Below the pieces are notes generated by a model that saw nothing but the letters and a program-made list of their open reading frames with translations, was not told the origin of the DNA and searched no databases. From contig URBM01000108.1 of the NCBI GenBank assembly GCA_900545995.1, positions 1-6,238 on the forward strand: DNA of 6,238 nucleotides, read 5' to 3'. This document shows, one piece after another, positions 5,864-6,238 of the stretch (its first letter is position 1; each line of letters opens with the position of its first letter). Position numbers and translations under genes: made by a program. Source of the stretch: an uncultured Collinsella sp. (lineage in GTDB: Bacteria > Actinomycetota > Coriobacteriia > Coriobacteriales > Coriobacteriaceae).

Positions 5864-5882
5864 TTTTCAAAATTCTTGAAAA
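5864..5882. repeat. AT-rich perfect dyad in the divergent intergenic region
   Basis: TTTTCAA (5864-5870) and TTGAAAA (5876-5882) form a perfect 7-bp inverted repeat with spacer AATTC. It lies seven bases upstream of the tRNA promoter -35. It may be an UP element for RNA polymerase alpha subunits, or an operator. CTCGAAA repeats directly at 5841 and 5852. Confidence 0.5.
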
Positions 5883-5889
5883 TTGGGGC

Positions 5890-5919
5890 TTGCATCGCGT
5901 GGCGTTCCTTGCAATAATA
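5890..5919 (+). promoter_or_regulatory. Probable promoter of the tRNA-His/Lys/Lys operon
   Basis: The -35 TTGCAT (5890-5895) and -10 AATAAT (5914-5919, 5/6) are separated by 18 bases. A GC-rich stretch (GTCGAGCGCGA, 5920-5930) follows the -10, as is common for stringently controlled stable-RNA promoters. The A/T-tract block 5855-5884 upstream could be an UP element. The start near 5926 leaves a leader of about 19 nt before tRNA-His. Confidence 0.55.
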
Positions 5920-5944
5920 GTCGAGCGCGAAGCGCACAGGACAC

Positions 5945-6022
5945 GGTGGGTGTAGCTCAGTTGGCTAGAGCGACGGGTTGTGGTCCCGTAGGTCGAGGGT
6001 TCGAGTCCCTTTACCCACCCCA
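5945..6022 (+). tRNA. tRNA-His (GTG)
   Basis: Full cloverleaf. Acceptor GTGGGTG (5946-5952) pairs with TACCCAC (6012-6018) with one G-T wobble. The D arm has GCTC/GAGC. The anticodon loop TTGTGGT is closed by ACGGG/CCCGT, with anticodon GTG at 5980-5982. The T arm is GAGGG TTCGAGT CCCTT. The extra G-1 at 5945 faces C73 at 6019, the identity pair read by histidyl-tRNA synthetase. CCA is encoded (6020-6022). It is the first gene of the tRNA cluster. Confidence 0.97.
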
Positions 6023-6044
6023 GTTCTTGCTTCGTGTTGATATC

Positions 6045-6120
6045 GGGTCGTTAGCTCAGTTGGTAGAGCAGGGGACTCTTAATCCCAAGGTCCAGGGTTC
6101 GACCCCCTGACGGCCCACCA
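6045..6120 (+). tRNA. tRNA-Lys (CTT), copy 1
   Basis: A 76-nt cloverleaf. Acceptor GGGTCGT (6045-6051) pairs with ACGGCCC (6110-6116) with one wobble. The D stem is GCTC/GAGC and the T arm CAGGG TTCGACC CCCTG. Discriminator A73 is at 6117 and CCA is encoded (6118-6120). Anticodon CTT is at 6078-6080 in loop CTCTTAA. The top pair of the anticodon stem (G6071 against A6087) is a mismatch, shared by the second copy. It starts 22 bases after tRNA-His with no terminator between, so the two are co-transcribed. Confidence 0.97.
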
Positions 6121-6133
6121 CACGATATCTCCT

Positions 6134-6159
6134 CTAAAGTCCGCCACAACGGACTTTAG
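6134..6159 (+). repeat. Hairpin between the two tRNA-Lys genes
   Basis: CTAAAGTCCG (6134-6143) pairs perfectly with CGGACTTTAG (6150-6159) around loop CCACAA; CTTT follows at 6160-6163, then the second tRNA starts. The T run is too short for a strong terminator, and no promoter fits in the four bases left. The second tRNA therefore probably depends on read-through, and the hairpin is more likely a processing element or partial attenuator. Confidence 0.6.
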
Positions 6160-6163
6160 CTTT

Positions 6164-6238
6164 GGGTCGTTAGCTCAGTTGGTAGAGCAGGGGACTCTTA
6201 ATCCCAAGGTCCAGGGTTCGACCCCCTGACGGCCCACC
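6164..6238 (+). tRNA. tRNA-Lys (CTT), copy 2, last base cut off by window end
   Basis: All 75 visible bases are identical to copy 1 (6045-6119), including anticodon CTT at 6197-6199 and the G/A mismatch in the anticodon stem. The window ends after A73 and CC of the CCA tail, so only the final A is missing. The flanks differ (C before copy 1, T before copy 2), so the repeat is exactly the tRNA. Ending in a perfect repeat is what assemblers do when copies cannot be resolved. Confidence 0.96.

Noticed and set aside
4841..5917. 358-codon plus-strand frame opposite the aminotransferase
   Set aside because: Antisense to a complete PLP enzyme; the product has no recognisable motif.
5883..6110. 75-codon frame encoding GVAQLARATGCGPVGRGFES and a later AQLVEQ-type stretch
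   Set aside because: It is a translation through tRNA-His and tRNA-Lys; such peptides are known false proteins from tRNA genes.
5945..6238. tRNA genes as an attachment site for an integrated element
   Set aside because: No integrase or phage gene is present, and the repeated 75 bases are simply a full tRNA duplication.

Overview
The window is a GC-rich bacterial contig end. Codon choice, GC-rich third positions, and the style of Rho, the ROK sugar kinase and the tRNAs suggest a high-GC Gram-positive. A gut Coriobacteriia such as Collinsella is my best guess, but this is inference from memory and no search was run. The first 48 bases are not genomic: they are an Illumina Nextera P5/i5/transposase adapter left on the contig end. 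Genomic sequence starts at about 49, inside rho.

Layout. (1) 49-1286 (+): 3' part of rho, closed by a strong intrinsic terminator. (2) 1287-1597: intergenic region with the rho terminator, a good sigma70-type promoter (TTGCAA-17-CATAAT) and a leader of about 130 nt that can fold into nested stems. (3) 1598-3455 (+): a two-gene operon. The first gene encodes an unrecognised 466-aa protein with two N-terminal membrane helices and a long acidic, Ala-rich, probably disordered body ending in a coiled coil. Seven bases later comes a small VanZ-family membrane protein. (4) 3441-3483: a perfect 15-bp inverted repeat that overlaps the VanZ stop codon and serves as a terminator between convergent genes. 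(5) 3566-4456 (-): ROK-family fructokinase with its own promoter, next to two AGCGCT palindromes that may be a sugar-repressor operator. (6) 4598-5779 (-): class I/II PLP-dependent aminotransferase with its own terminator. (7) 5780-5944: divergent regulatory region with an AT-rich dyad and a stable-RNA promoter. (8) 5945-6238 (+): tRNA-His(GTG) and two identical tRNA-Lys(CTT) genes; the window ends two bases into the CCA of the second.

The genes are mostly independent housekeeping units: transcription termination, sugar phosphorylation, amino-acid transamination and tRNA supply. I see no CRISPR array, transposase, phage gene, toxin-antitoxin pair or defence cassette. The least explained part is the structured-leader / unknown membrane protein / VanZ operon at 1433-3455, the best candidate for something undescribed. 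Other second-look items are the operator-like pair before the fructokinase, the aminotransferase leader, and the hairpin between the two tRNA-Lys genes.
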